A stretch of 64,000 nucleotides of DNA, from positions 1 through 64,000 of the forward strand of contig NZ_LRRB01000197.1 in assembly GCF_001646865.1 (NCBI RefSeq), given 5' to 3'. The stretch comes from Aldersonia kunmingensis (GTDB lineage Bacteria > Actinomycetota > Actinomycetes > Mycobacteriales > Mycobacteriaceae). The notes beneath the pieces are model-generated. The model made no database searches. It saw only the letters and a list, made by a program, of their open reading frames with translations, and was not told the DNA's origin. This document shows, in pieces, positions 17,689-25,997 of this stretch (its first letter is position 1; the number at the start of each line of letters is the position of its first letter). The translations under genes were made by a program, and so were the position numbers.

Positions 17689-18077
17689 CAGCGCGGCCCC
17701 CGATTGGCCGCGGCGTGCTTCATGAGCGGAACGATGGCGGCCGAGTCGACGTATTCGTCGATCCGCGTGATCTGCCCGTCGACCACCTGTACGAACATTG
17801 CCGCAGGCACTTCGAGTGGCCCGTGTCCGGGCAGATCGGCGCGCAGGACGTGCTGCTGTGCGAAGCCATCGGGCAGCTCAGCGCGCCGGATGTCCTCGTA
17901 GCGGAAGTTCTCCAGCGTGTTGGAGAGCCAGCGAAGCACGCGGAGGTTCTCGGCAACGGTCTCCTCGATCCCGTTGTCGTTGTGCCAGATCTTGGCGTGC
18001 GGCGCGTAGAGAGTGGTGAGGGTGGCCACGTCACCGCGGCACACCGCGGCGAAGAAGCGATCGGCAATGTCGTTCAT
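17688..18077 (-). CDS. NTF2-like / SnoaL-like protein
   Basis: 129 residues starting MNDIADRFFAAVCRGDVATL with a GGAGAAGAG ribosome-binding site. The pattern of an N-terminal helix pair, LYAPHAKIWHND and a C-terminal strand FVQVVDGQITRIDEYVDS is that of the NTF2-like cone fold found in SnoaL, ketosteroid isomerases and many orphan proteins. No catalytic set can be assigned with confidence. It is the first gene of the NTF2-dehydrogenase-kinase operon and overlaps the dehydrogenase start (ATGA). It may act as an isomerase or hydratase in the same pathway (inference). Confidence 0.8.
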   Translation of the reverse strand: MNDIADRFFAAVCRGDVATLTTLYAPHAKIWHNDNGIEETVAENLRVLRWLSNTLENFRYEDIRRAELPDGFAQQHVLRADLPGHGPLEVPAAMFVQVVDGQITRIDEYVDSAAIVPLMKHAAANRGPR

Positions 18078-18135
18078 GCGGATATCTCTTCTCCTCTTTG
18101 GGGGGAATGAATGGTCAGTCAGTGGCGTGGTGCGC

Positions 18136-18786
18136 TCACGCAGTGTCGAGACCGAGCGCGCCGACACACATCTGATCGAGGGTGTCGAGCAGGGCGGCTT
18201 CATTCGCCTCGTCGCCTTGGACGAGCCACAGGTACAGGGTGTGATCGACCATCGCGGACATCGCGCGCGCGGCGAGCTCAGGATCGAGCGACTTCCGGAC
18301 GAGCCCTTCGGACTGCCAGCGGGCGATGGCGCGGGCCTGGCGCTCGATCAGTTGGTGACGGTGGTCGTGGCGCAGCTGGCGGAACTCTTCGTTGAAGGTG
18401 GCGACCTGCTCAACGATGGCCATCAACTGCGCGTTCCGCCGGTAGGCCTGGTAGTAGGCGCGGTTGGCCGAGATGAGTCGCTCGGCCGGCGACATCTGGG
18501 TGTCCGTGGATTCGCGGCGGTGGATGTCCTCGAACAGCTGGGTGCTGAGCACTCGGAAGATGTCTTCCTTGGACTCGAAGTACCGGTAGAACGTGCCGTA
18601 GGAGACATTGGCCTCCTGCGTTATCAGCTCTACGCGGGCGTCGGGGAAGCCAACGCGCTCGAACACGGTGCGAGCCGCATCGAGCAGGGCATCGCGCGTT
18701 TTCCGGCCGCGTGTCGTCAGCGTCTCGACCGGTGCTGGACCCGAAGGACTGTTGACAGATGACTTGGCCACGGTCAAACTATTCAT
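18136..18786 (-). CDS. TetR-family transcriptional regulator
   Basis: About 216 residues from the ATG at 18786 (an ATG at 18798 and a downstream GTG are alternatives). The N-terminal helix-turn-helix is clear: TRDALLDAARTVFERVGF, ARVELITQEANVSYGTFYRYFESKEDIF. The C-terminal helical ligand domain carries no specific motif. A 25-base palindrome at 18790-18814 overlaps the probable start, suggesting autoregulation and control of the divergent VOC/CMD genes. It also lies directly upstream of the NTF2-dehydrogenase-kinase operon in the same direction. Confidence 0.9.
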   Translation of the reverse strand: MNSLTVAKSSVNSPSGPAPVETLTTRGRKTRDALLDAARTVFERVGFPDARVELITQEANVSYGTFYRYFESKEDIFRVLSTQLFEDIHRRESTDTQMSPAERLISANRAYYQAYRRNAQLMAIVEQVATFNEEFRQLRHDHRHQLIERQARAIARWQSEGLVRKSLDPELAARAMSAMVDHTLYLWLVQGDEANEAALLDTLDQMCVGALGLDTA

Positions 18787-18789
18787 GAA

Positions 18790-18814
18790 AAGTGACATGA
18801 CTGTCAAGTCACTT
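18790..18814. promoter_or_regulatory. TetR operator candidate
   Basis: Perfect 7-base arms AAGTGAC (18790-18796) and GTCACTT (18808-18814) flank an 11-base centre that is itself nearly palindromic (TGACTGTCA). It lies between the divergent TetR and VOC genes, the usual place for a TetR operator. Confidence 0.6.
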
Positions 18815-18855
18815 ATTGCACCAGCCACCCGGCTCGTAGCGCCGAAAGGACCGTC

Positions 18856-19422
18856 ATGAACGCCCCCGAACCGAAGTACGAATTTCGCGGTATCAACCAC
18901 CTTGCGCTCGTGTGCTCGGATATGAAGCGCACGATCGACTTCTATTCCGGCGTCCTCGGCATGCCGCTGATCAAGACGCTCGACCTGCCGGGCGACCTCG
19001 GGCAGCACTTCTTCTTCGACTGCGGCGGCGGCAACAGCATCGCGTTCTTCTGGCTCTCGGATTCGCCGGAAGCGGCGCCGGGGGTCGCCGCGCCGAAGGG
19101 CCTGCCCGATGAGGGCGAACTCGCCAGCGCGATCGGCTCGATGAACCACGTCGCATTCCAGGTCCCGTTGGAGAAGTTCGACGAGTACTACGCGCGCATG
19201 AAGGCCGAGGGCATCAAGGTCAGCCGGATCCTCAACCACGACGACAGTCCGCATGGTGTGTCCCGCGAGGTGCATCCCGGCACCTTCGTGCGGTCCTTCT
19301 ATTTCATGGACCCCGACGGCGTGCTTCTCGAATTCGCCAGCTGGACACGCGAATTCACCGACGCGGACGTCACGCACGAGCCGAAGACCGCGGCGGACCG
19401 CAAAGTCCGCTCCGAGCTCTGA
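18856..19422 (+). CDS. VOC-family (glyoxalase/extradiol dioxygenase fold) protein
   Basis: 188 residues. The start FRGINHLALVCSDMKRTIDFYSGVLGMPL carries the first metal-type His, GSMNHVAFQVPLEKFDEYYARM the second, and SFYFMDPDGVLLEFASW the C-terminal Glu. These are the usual VOC metal ligands, so the site looks intact. The family includes glyoxalases, extradiol dioxygenases and epimerases; the exact reaction is unknown. AAAGGACC precedes the ATG. Divergent from the TetR gene and followed after 27 bases by a CMD-family gene, with which it is probably cotranscribed. Confidence 0.88.
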   Translation: MNAPEPKYEFRGINHLALVCSDMKRTIDFYSGVLGMPLIKTLDLPGDLGQHFFFDCGGGNSIAFFWLSDSPEAAPGVAAPKGLPDEGELASAIGSMNHVAFQVPLEKFDEYYARMKAEGIKVSRILNHDDSPHGVSREVHPGTFVRSFYFMDPDGVLLEFASWTREFTDADVTHEPKTAADRKVRSEL

Positions 19423-19449
19423 CACCTAACACTTCGAAAGGATTCACCT

Positions 19450-20088
19450 ATGCCCCGACTTCGGGAGATCCCGCGCGCTGAGGTCAGTGACGAGAAGATT
19501 CTGTTCTTCTACGACCGGCTGTTCGGCCCGGATAAGGATCCGGCCGTCGACCACGGCACCATCCACGCCACTCCCGGCGACTGGTGGACCGTGTTCGCGC
19601 AGTCCCCGGCCGTGTTCAAGCACGCTGTGCGCGGTTTCTCGCTGTACCGCAACGCCAAGCTCGACCCCCTGCTGCGCGAGCTCGGGCAGGGCCGGGCTGG
19701 ATACGCCCGTGGCAGCCAGTTCGTCTTCTCCCAGCACTGCAAGCAGATGCGTTCGCTCGGCATGTCCGAGAGCAAGATCGCGGCGTTGCCGGCCTGGCAG
19801 GTGAGCGACGAGTTCAGCGAGCTCGAGCGCGCGGTCCTGGCCTACACCGATTCGCTCGTCTACGACGGCGGCCGGACCTCCGACGGCGTGTTCGAGGTCC
19901 TGCAGAAGCACCTCTCCGACGAGGAGATCATGGAGCTGACGTACATCACCTGCATGTACGACATGCACGCCACGATCTGCCGTGCTCTCAAGCTGGAGTT
20001 CGACGACCGGCCCGAGCCCATTGAGGAAGTTCGTGTGCCCGAGGGCGTCGAGGTCGCGGACCTTTCCGCGGATCTGTCCGGCGAATAA
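19450..20088 (+). CDS. Carboxymuconolactone decarboxylase family protein
   Basis: 212 residues with a GAAAGGA ribosome-binding site. It lacks a CxxC site; the region GYARGSQFVFSQHCKQMRSLGMSESKI holds a single Cys after His in the usual helix, and EEIMELTYITCMYDMHATICRALKLEFDD is the C-terminal helix pair. This resembles gamma-carboxymuconolactone decarboxylase-like proteins rather than AhpD peroxidase partners. It is the second gene of the VOC-CMD unit. Its stop is only three bases from the stop of the convergent DUF309 gene. Confidence 0.85.
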   Translation: MPRLREIPRAEVSDEKILFFYDRLFGPDKDPAVDHGTIHATPGDWWTVFAQSPAVFKHAVRGFSLYRNAKLDPLLRELGQGRAGYARGSQFVFSQHCKQMRSLGMSESKIAALPAWQVSDEFSELERAVLAYTDSLVYDGGRTSDGVFEVLQKHLSDEEIMELTYITCMYDMHATICRALKLEFDDRPEPIEEVRVPEGVEVADLSADLSGE

Positions 20089-20091
20089 GTC

Positions 20092-20562
20092 TCAGCCGCG
20101 AAGGCGGGGTCGCAGATCGTCCTCCGGGACATCGGCGGCCCCGCTTTCGAGTCTGTCGGCCAATTGCTCGGCGTAGGCGGCAAGCCCAGGCGAGTCGATT
20201 CCGTACGGCGCCGGCTCCTGCGAGAGCCGGAGCGCGGCTCGGCGCAGCAGCGTGATCGCACCCTTCGGATTGCCGCGCTGAATATGCGTGACGCCGACGG
20301 CCAGCTGAGCCAGGCCCTGCCACAGCACCCGCTCCTCGTCGGGGCCGTTCTTCCACGCCGCCTCGAGCACCTCGTGGGCATGGAAGGCGCGGCCGCGATC
20401 GATCAACTCCTGTGCGTAGCGCAGGGTTTCGTCCGGCGGCAGATCGAGATCATCGGGGATGCGCTCGACGCCCTCGCTGCCGGGTGGCAGGGGGCGGCCG
20501 AGTTCGTCACGGGGACGGGCGTTTCGCGCCCGGCCCGTGTCGTCGCGATCTCGTCCGGCCAT
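20092..20562 (-). CDS. DUF309 domain protein
   Basis: 156 residues. The central region ELIDRGRAFHAHEVLEAAWK followed by ERVLWQGLAQLAVGVTHIQRGN and KGAITLLRRAAL is the DUF309 helical bundle with its conserved FHAHEVxE motif. The N-terminus is a charged, Gly/Pro/Arg-rich tail. The function of DUF309 proteins is not known. It stands alone in orientation, convergent with the CMD gene. Confidence 0.85.
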   Translation of the reverse strand: MAGRDRDDTGRARNARPRDELGRPLPPGSEGVERIPDDLDLPPDETLRYAQELIDRGRAFHAHEVLEAAWKNGPDEERVLWQGLAQLAVGVTHIQRGNPKGAITLLRRAALRLSQEPAPYGIDSPGLAAYAEQLADRLESGAADVPEDDLRPRLRG

Positions 20563-20593
20563 ATTGCCAGGGTACTGAGCCTGAGTCGTTTGG

Positions 20594-21019
20594 TCATCGC
20601 AGCCATGATTGCGGCGGTTCGTAGTCGTCGTCGTCCGCGTCTTGGCGCGGGCTTGGACTGGGCGGGGTGACGGCTGGGCCGCCCCACGTCCAGACGAAGT
20701 TCGGCGACTCCTTCAGTTCTGCCACTTCGTGCGGCAGTGGTCTAGCGCGGAATTCGATTTCGCTCCAACGGCATTCGCCGGAATGCACCCGATCCGCGAA
20801 ATTCCGCAGCTCCGGTGACGCGTGCTCTGTCGAGGCGAGATTGGACATGAATTCTTCGGTCACCAGCGTTGGCTCGGACAGGATTGCGTGCACGTCAAGC
20901 CGCTCAACGCGCAGCCGGGCGGTTGCGAGCTCGTCTGAACGGTCCATGAGGCGGCGGTACGCCTGCTCGATATCCGGGTCGAGGTCCGGCTCGTACCGGT
21001 CCGGACGGTTTGGCGTCAT
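20594..21019 (-). CDS. Hypothetical protein, partner of an ESX-associated protein
   Basis: 141 residues from ATG 21019, which overlaps the stop of the upstream ESX-associated gene (ATGA). The protein is mostly helical and charged in the middle (IEQAYRRLMDRSDELATARLRVERL) and ends in an acidic, proline-rich tail (SPRQDADDDDYEPP). No domain is recognised. Translational coupling suggests it works with the larger protein, possibly as a chaperone or cognate partner; this is inference. Confidence 0.7.
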   Translation of the reverse strand: MTPNRPDRYEPDLDPDIEQAYRRLMDRSDELATARLRVERLDVHAILSEPTLVTEEFMSNLASTEHASPELRNFADRVHSGECRWSEIEFRARPLPHEVAELKESPNFVWTWGGPAVTPPSPSPRQDADDDDYEPPQSWLR

Positions 21020-21960
21020 CCGTCCTCCCACGGTTGGCGTTCAGAGCCCACCTCATAGCCTTCTCTCGGCCGGTCGAGTGTGGACTTGATTTCCGTGGCG
21101 GAGGCTATGTCGTTGGCTATGGCTACTTTTCGAGCGCCGTTCTTGATGCCCTCGCGAATCTCGTTGGCCACGACGGTGAGCCCGTCGTTGACGATCCGGC
21201 CGACCGGGCCCTCCCATTTCATCGCGGCGATCTGCCGTCGTGCCCAGTTCTCCTCGAAGGCGATGGCCGCCTTGCCATCCCAGTACTCTCCGACCCGACT
21301 TACGCTGGCGTCGAGGTTCTTTCCCGTCGCTTCCATCGCGTTGCCGGCGACCTTGTATGACTCGCCGATCCGCTTGAGCTCGTTCCAGTTGCCGGTGATG
21401 GGCGATAGAACCATGTCGAGCGGGTTGACCTCTGTGCCAATCGTCCTGGTGATGCTCTTGATTGTTTCGTTCACATCGCCCAACCACCCGGCGACCTCGG
21501 TCACGAGATCGGCGACGTCCTCCTTGTTCGCCGAGGGTGGATCGAGCTTGAAGGTTTCGGGCTTGCTGTAGGTAGCGACGTTGCCGTACGCATCGGTCTG
21601 TCCGGGGCGCTCAATGTCTGCGCCGTACTCGACCGGGGCGGCGCTGGGCACGTCGTGGGTGACGGCGTTCAGCGCGGCGTAGTTCTTTTGCTCCTGGTCG
21701 TGGTACATCCACGCTGCCTTGTTCAGTTCGATGCCAGTGCTGGTACTGGCTACCCCGATATCGCGCATGCGTCCGCACGTGGTTTCCGCTGCCGTGCGCA
21801 ACGGTTCGACCAGGTCGCTGATGATTGCGTCGGAGAAGTCGCCACTGGGCGGGCCGTTCTGGTCGATGAAGTCGGCGATTTTGCCGCTGTCTTCACCGAG
21901 CGAGCTGACCAGTACACCAAGGCCGGCTATCTCCCCTGGTGCGGCGTTGAACTCTTCCAT
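21016..21960 (-). CDS. ESX/type VII secretion-associated protein with WXG-like segment
   Basis: 314 residues. The N-terminal 100 residues (EEFNAAPGEIAGLGVLVSSL ... AWMYHDQEQKNYAAL) look like EspC-type ESX-secretion-associated proteins. After a Pro-rich linker, a second helical region holds YWDGKAAIAFEENWARR, reminiscent of the W-x-G turn of WXG100 proteins. The gene is followed by a coupled small gene and preceded by a membrane-anchored gene in the same direction. No ESX core genes (EccB/C/D/E) are present, so it would depend on a secretion system encoded elsewhere. Confidence 0.72.
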   Translation of the reverse strand: MEEFNAAPGEIAGLGVLVSSLGEDSGKIADFIDQNGPPSGDFSDAIISDLVEPLRTAAETTCGRMRDIGVASTSTGIELNKAAWMYHDQEQKNYAALNAVTHDVPSAAPVEYGADIERPGQTDAYGNVATYSKPETFKLDPPSANKEDVADLVTEVAGWLGDVNETIKSITRTIGTEVNPLDMVLSPITGNWNELKRIGESYKVAGNAMEATGKNLDASVSRVGEYWDGKAAIAFEENWARRQIAAMKWEGPVGRIVNDGLTVVANEIREGIKNGARKVAIANDIASATEIKSTLDRPREGYEVGSERQPWEDG

Positions 21961-21975
21961 GTGTTCCCTCTGGGC

Positions 21976-22707
21976 CTATTGCTCAGTCTTGGAAAGGGAT
22001 TCGACAATGTTTTCGATGTCGGCGTCGGTGAGCGCGTCCTCCAGACCGACGTGGTGTTCCACCATGAGCAACATGACTTCAGCACTCGCGTATGCGGGCG
22101 TCGCGATGATGTCGAATTCTGCTTGTTGTGGGCTGCATGTTGAGGTTCGGGGGATGTCGGTGACGACGGCGGTGTAGCGGACGGCAGGCCGACCGGATAC
22201 CTCCAACGCGTTAGGGCCCCGGACCTCGACGTTCGGTGTTCGCCCGGTCTTGTCATCCGCAAATATTCGCTGGGCCTTCAGCACTTCTTCGCGTGCAGCG
22301 GTGTCGAGATCAATCCCATTGCGGCCCGTTGCGGCGACCTTCGCCAGCGACGCGCCTTTGATCTCCGGGCAGTAGTGGTGGCGGTATCGGCTTGTTGCGC
22401 CGTAGGTTGCGATGGCACCTTGGGCGTCACTCCAGCCGCTCACCATGTCGTTGTTGGCCTGCCAGTTCTCCGACGGCACCGTGTAAGTCAGCCCGAATTT
22501 CGTTGGCACCGGCTGAGGTTGGCCTTCCGGCACCTCCGGCATCGGCGGGGGGTACGTCATCGAGGGAAACCCCGGCGGCAAAGGCGCAACCGGCGTAGTG
22601 CTCGTCGCGGGCGGCACAGTCGTGGGTGCCGTCCACGCCTGAGCGGCATTTGCCTCGTCGTCCTTCAGATACGGGTTTCCGACCCATGTGACAACGAGCA
22701 GAAACAC
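21976..22707 (-). CDS. Membrane-anchored extracellular protein, Nocardia-type family
   Basis: About 243 residues from GTG 22707. It begins with a hydrophobic stretch (FLLVVTWVGN), then a Pro/Thr-rich linker and a globular domain with FGLTYTVPSENWQ, YCPEIKGASLAKVAATGRNG and RPAVRYTAVVTDIPRT. The frame remains open upstream with further hydrophobic sequence (GALAALAVF) but without a standard start, so the true start and the membrane segment may be longer. It resembles a secreted family I recall as DUF8017, from memory and not verified. It precedes the ESX-associated gene by 15 bases and is probably cotranscribed. Confidence 0.65.
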   Translation of the reverse strand: MFLLVVTWVGNPYLKDDEANAAQAWTAPTTVPPATSTTPVAPLPPGFPSMTYPPPMPEVPEGQPQPVPTKFGLTYTVPSENWQANNDMVSGWSDAQGAIATYGATSRYRHHYCPEIKGASLAKVAATGRNGIDLDTAAREEVLKAQRIFADDKTGRTPNVEVRGPNALEVSGRPAVRYTAVVTDIPRTSTCSPQQAEFDIIATPAYASAEVMLLMVEHHVGLEDALTDADIENIVESLSKTEQ

Positions 22708-22896
22708 CGCGAGTGCGGCGAGCGCACCGACGATTCTCGCGATTGGGCCGGCAAAGCCGTAGTGCCGCAGGAGATTTATGAACTTCAGCGAGGCCGCAGA
22801 CCGCTAATCCGGTCGTGCGCCCCCCGCGCATCGACGTACATGGCCGCGGAGTCTATGCGGCGGTTCGGGTAAGGGACGAACCGGGCAGAGTCGCCG

Positions 22897-23775
22897 TTAT
22901 CCGGTCCCGCCCGCGCTCAGAAACCGCCCGACGACATCGGTGTAACCGACAGGGATGTGGCCTGTCCTCGGCAGCAGCACCACCTCGGCGTGCGGCACCG
23001 CCTTGCGCACCCGACGGGCGGTGCCCTTGGAGTCGAACATCCGGTCGCGGGCGCCCGCGACAACCAGTAGGGGCGTGTCGCCCAGCGCGTGCAGTTGGTC
23101 GTCGCTGAAGACCGGCAACTCGTCGCGCCGGGGTTGGTAACTGCGCTGCGCGAGGAGTCGGTACTCGTCGAGCGCCACGAAAGTCATCGCCTCGGGTCCG
23201 CTGGTTGGCGCGGCGCGCGGTCCGAGCACCAAATCGACTGCGGCGTTCCGGCCGCGTGAGCCGAACCCGGCCAGGAACATCGACGCGATCAGTGCGCCGT
23301 ACTTCTGCTTGCCGATGCCACTGGGCGCGAGCAATACGAGCCTGGTAACCCGGTTCGGCCGGCGCAAGGCGTAGTCGAGCGCGATCGATCCGCCCAGCGA
23401 AGTACCCACGAACGCGGCTTCCGCGAGTCCGAGGCCGTCGAGCACCTCATCGAGCCACACCGCGTAGACATCCGTATCCAGCGCAGGGCGGGACGGCGCG
23501 CTGCGGCCCGGTTCGCCGATCAGGTCGACGGCATAAACCCGATTCGTCGTCGACCAAGTATCGACATCGCCGGTCCAGGCTGCGGAGTTGAAGCCCGCGT
23601 CGTGCAAGAGGACGACCGGCGCCCCATCCTTCGGCCCGCACGCAACGATGAACGTGTCGCCCTGACCGGTGGCGAGCACCGTTTCGGTTGTGGTCTCGGG
23701 CCAACTGCCGAGGAACACCCGGTAGCGCTCGGCGACCGCACGACGAGAGTCCTCGGAGTTATAGATCGAAGTCAC
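22897..23775 (-). CDS. Alpha/beta hydrolase
   Basis: 292 residues from a GTG start. The fold is clear: oxyanion region VVLLHDAGFNSAAW, nucleophile elbow FVGTSLGGSIALDYAL with the catalytic Ser, VVAGARDRMFDSKGT with the acid, and LPRTGHIPVGYTDVV with the His. Substrate unknown; the adjacent 3-ketosteroid-dehydrogenase-like flavoprotein (26-base gap) suggests a ring-cleavage or ester hydrolase in the same pathway. Last gene of a four-gene leftward operon. Confidence 0.88.
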   Translation of the reverse strand: MTSIYNSEDSRRAVAERYRVFLGSWPETTTETVLATGQGDTFIVACGPKDGAPVVLLHDAGFNSAAWTGDVDTWSTTNRVYAVDLIGEPGRSAPSRPALDTDVYAVWLDEVLDGLGLAEAAFVGTSLGGSIALDYALRRPNRVTRLVLLAPSGIGKQKYGALIASMFLAGFGSRGRNAAVDLVLGPRAAPTSGPEAMTFVALDEYRLLAQRSYQPRRDELPVFSDDQLHALGDTPLLVVAGARDRMFDSKGTARRVRKAVPHAEVVLLPRTGHIPVGYTDVVGRFLSAGGTG

Positions 23776-23801
23776 GGTTCATTTCTAGTCGAGACTTCCG
23801 G

Positions 23802-25364
23802 CTATTTGTGCTCCGAAGCAGCCTCGTCGCATATCGCTCGGACGGCTCGGTGGGAGAACACCATGCTGGTTCCGATCGGGTTGCCGCCGCCCGGATACGT
23901 AGTGCCACTCGGCGCGGCCATCGTGTTGCCCGCGGCGAACAGGCCACGAATCGGTTCGCCGTTGCCGTCGAGGACGCGGCCGTCAATATCGGTGCGCAGT
24001 CCGCCCTTTGTCCCGAGGTCCGATATACCGAACGCGGCAGCATGGAAGGGACCCTTGTCGATGGACACGATCGGCAAATCCCCGCCGGAGAAGGCACGGT
24101 CGTAGGCCTCGTCGCCGCGGCCGAAGTCGGCGTCACCACCGGCAGCCACCAGCTGATTGAACCGGTCCACGGTGTCGACGAGGTTCTGCGCGGGGATCCC
24201 GATCTTGGCCGCCAGGTCCTCCAAAGTATCGGCGGTGTGCCACAGCCCGGCCTCGACGTTCTGCTCGAGCGAGGACATCGACACGTTCGGAGCTTGCACC
24301 GGTGGCACAGCGCCCGACTTGTCGTCGTAGATCATCCAGAACGGCAGCGTCATCTCGCCACCCTGCAGGCGGTCGACGATCACCCGTCCGAGCCGGTCGT
24401 AGGGCGCGGATTCGTTGACGAAGCGCTTGCCGTCGCTGTCCACGAAGATGCCGCCGGTGAACCACAGCGCGAACGCGGCGCGTCCGTCGGGATGAATCAA
24501 GCCCGGTGACCACCACGCCTGGTCCATGAGGTCGGTGTCGGCGCCGATGGCGATCGCGGCCTCGTGCGCGGCGCCGGTGCTACCGGGCGATCCCATGGTG
24601 TCGCGCGCATGGCCAGGCACGCCGTAACGGTCGCGCAGCTCGGTGTTTGCCTCGAAACCGCCTGCAGCCAAGACGATTCCGCGCCGGACGCGGATCTCCT
24701 TCCGAGTGCCCTCGTGCTCCACGACCGCGCCGATCACGGTGCCGTCCTCGTCGCGCAGCAGTTCCACGAGAGCGGTGTTCAAATGCATTGTGGCCGAGGG
24801 GTATTGCTCGATCGCAGTGAGGAATCGGGCGACTAGCGCGCGCCCGCCGACGTAGTACTTATCGGGAACCTCGGCACCCAACCGCTCGACATCCAGCGGC
24901 CCGCGCACGAGGTCCCGGTACTGAGGTGCCTTCTCGACCCGCAGGTTGCGCGCCGCGATATGACGCTGCCCATCGAGACGCGCCTTGGGTGCCTTGCCGT
25001 AATAATCCGGCCACGGCATGGCTTGGAATATCAGGTTCTCGTCCTGCTCCAGGTACTCGATGAGGGGAGCGCCGCTGCGGACGTAGGTTTCCTGCAACTC
25101 GCGAGGCGTGCGGTCGCCGACGACCGCGTGGTAGTACTCGAGGGCGTCCTCGATGGTGTCGTCCGTGCCCGCGCGCACGAGCACCGGATTGCACGGGAAC
25201 CACATGCCGCCGCCGCCGGAATATGCTGTTGTGCCACCGAATTTGTCGGTTGCCTCGACGAGAATGACGTCGAGTCCCTCGCGAGCCGCCGTGTAGGCGC
25301 CGACCAAGCCGCCGGCGCCGGAGCCCGCCACCAACACGTCGCATTCGTCAATCCATTGCGGCAT
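23802..25364 (-). CDS. FAD-dependent oxidoreductase, 3-ketosteroid delta-1-dehydrogenase-like
   Basis: 520 residues starting MPQWIDECDVLVAGSGAGGL, the FAD dinucleotide-binding GxGxxG motif, followed by LVEATDKFGGTTAYSGGGGM. The flavin-binding C-terminus GLFAAGNTMAAPSGTTYPGG with GGNPIGTSMVFSHRA is typical of the fumarate reductase/3-ketosteroid dehydrogenase family. KstD enzymes insert a double bond into ring A of ketosteroids; a related cyclic or acyl substrate is equally possible. It lies between a TetR gene (17-base gap) and a hydrolase gene. The longer frame upstream is rejected because it overlaps the TetR gene. Confidence 0.87.
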   Translation of the reverse strand: MPQWIDECDVLVAGSGAGGLVGAYTAAREGLDVILVEATDKFGGTTAYSGGGGMWFPCNPVLVRAGTDDTIEDALEYYHAVVGDRTPRELQETYVRSGAPLIEYLEQDENLIFQAMPWPDYYGKAPKARLDGQRHIAARNLRVEKAPQYRDLVRGPLDVERLGAEVPDKYYVGGRALVARFLTAIEQYPSATMHLNTALVELLRDEDGTVIGAVVEHEGTRKEIRVRRGIVLAAGGFEANTELRDRYGVPGHARDTMGSPGSTGAAHEAAIAIGADTDLMDQAWWSPGLIHPDGRAAFALWFTGGIFVDSDGKRFVNESAPYDRLGRVIVDRLQGGEMTLPFWMIYDDKSGAVPPVQAPNVSMSSLEQNVEAGLWHTADTLEDLAAKIGIPAQNLVDTVDRFNQLVAAGGDADFGRGDEAYDRAFSGGDLPIVSIDKGPFHAAAFGISDLGTKGGLRTDIDGRVLDGNGEPIRGLFAAGNTMAAPSGTTYPGGGNPIGTSMVFSHRAVRAICDEAASEHK

Positions 25365-25381
25365 AAGCCTTCTCGCTTTCC

Positions 25382-25993
25382 TCAGCCCCGCGAAGGGGCG
25401 TTCAAACCATGAAGTAGGAACTGCTCGACGAAAGGACGCATCGAGTCGCGATCGTCGATATCGACCACCTGGCTGGGAACCGTGCACAGCGACAGCACGA
25501 TTCGGGCCACCCACTCCGACGCCCAGTCCAGCGCGAGGCCGGAGCCGATCTCGCCACGCTCCTGCGCGGCGACGAGATAGACCTTCCATGTCGCCGACAG
25601 CCAGGGGATGAAGTGCTGCATACCGATCTCGGCGACCTGGCTGAATGCCGCCGGCTCGGATTCGCGCAGCTTGACGATGACCGGCCGCTGCTGCATCTGC
25701 CGGGACAGGAGCACCGACTCCACGATGGTGTCCACCAACGTCGTGGCCGCACGCACCCGTGCACCCTCGGCCTGCCAGTGCGCCGAGTCGATCCGGACCA
25801 TCACCGCGCCGAACAGGCTGACCTTGTCCTGGTAGAGCCGGTAGAGCCAGGCCCGCGATACCCCCGCCGCCGTGGCGACTTCGGCCATGGTGGTCTTGCT
25901 GATCCCGCGGTCGAGCAGGCAGACCTCGGCCGCGTCGAGAATGCGGTCGCGGTCGGAGCGGGTTGGCTCCGGGGACGGGTCGAGTGCGGTCAT
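25382..25993 (-). CDS. TetR-family transcriptional regulator
   Basis: 203 residues. The DNA-binding domain reads RDRILDAAEVCLLDRGISKTTMAEVATAAGVSRAWLYRLYQDKVSLF, a standard TetR helix-turn-helix. The C-terminal domain ends with a helix pair and no recognisable ligand motif. It sits inside a leftward operon, four bases after the DHDP-reductase-like gene and 17 before the flavoprotein gene, and so probably regulates that operon. Confidence 0.9.
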   Translation of the reverse strand: MTALDPSPEPTRSDRDRILDAAEVCLLDRGISKTTMAEVATAAGVSRAWLYRLYQDKVSLFGAVMVRIDSAHWQAEGARVRAATTLVDTIVESVLLSRQMQQRPVIVKLRESEPAAFSQVAEIGMQHFIPWLSATWKVYLVAAQERGEIGSGLALDWASEWVARIVLSLCTVPSQVVDIDDRDSMRPFVEQFLLHGLNAPSRG

Positions 25994-25997
25994 CGTG

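Noticed and set aside
18136-19425. Extended N-terminus of the TetR gene reaching into the VOC gene
   Set aside because: The extension overlaps the divergent VOC coding sequence and the operator; the TetR fold starts near 18786.
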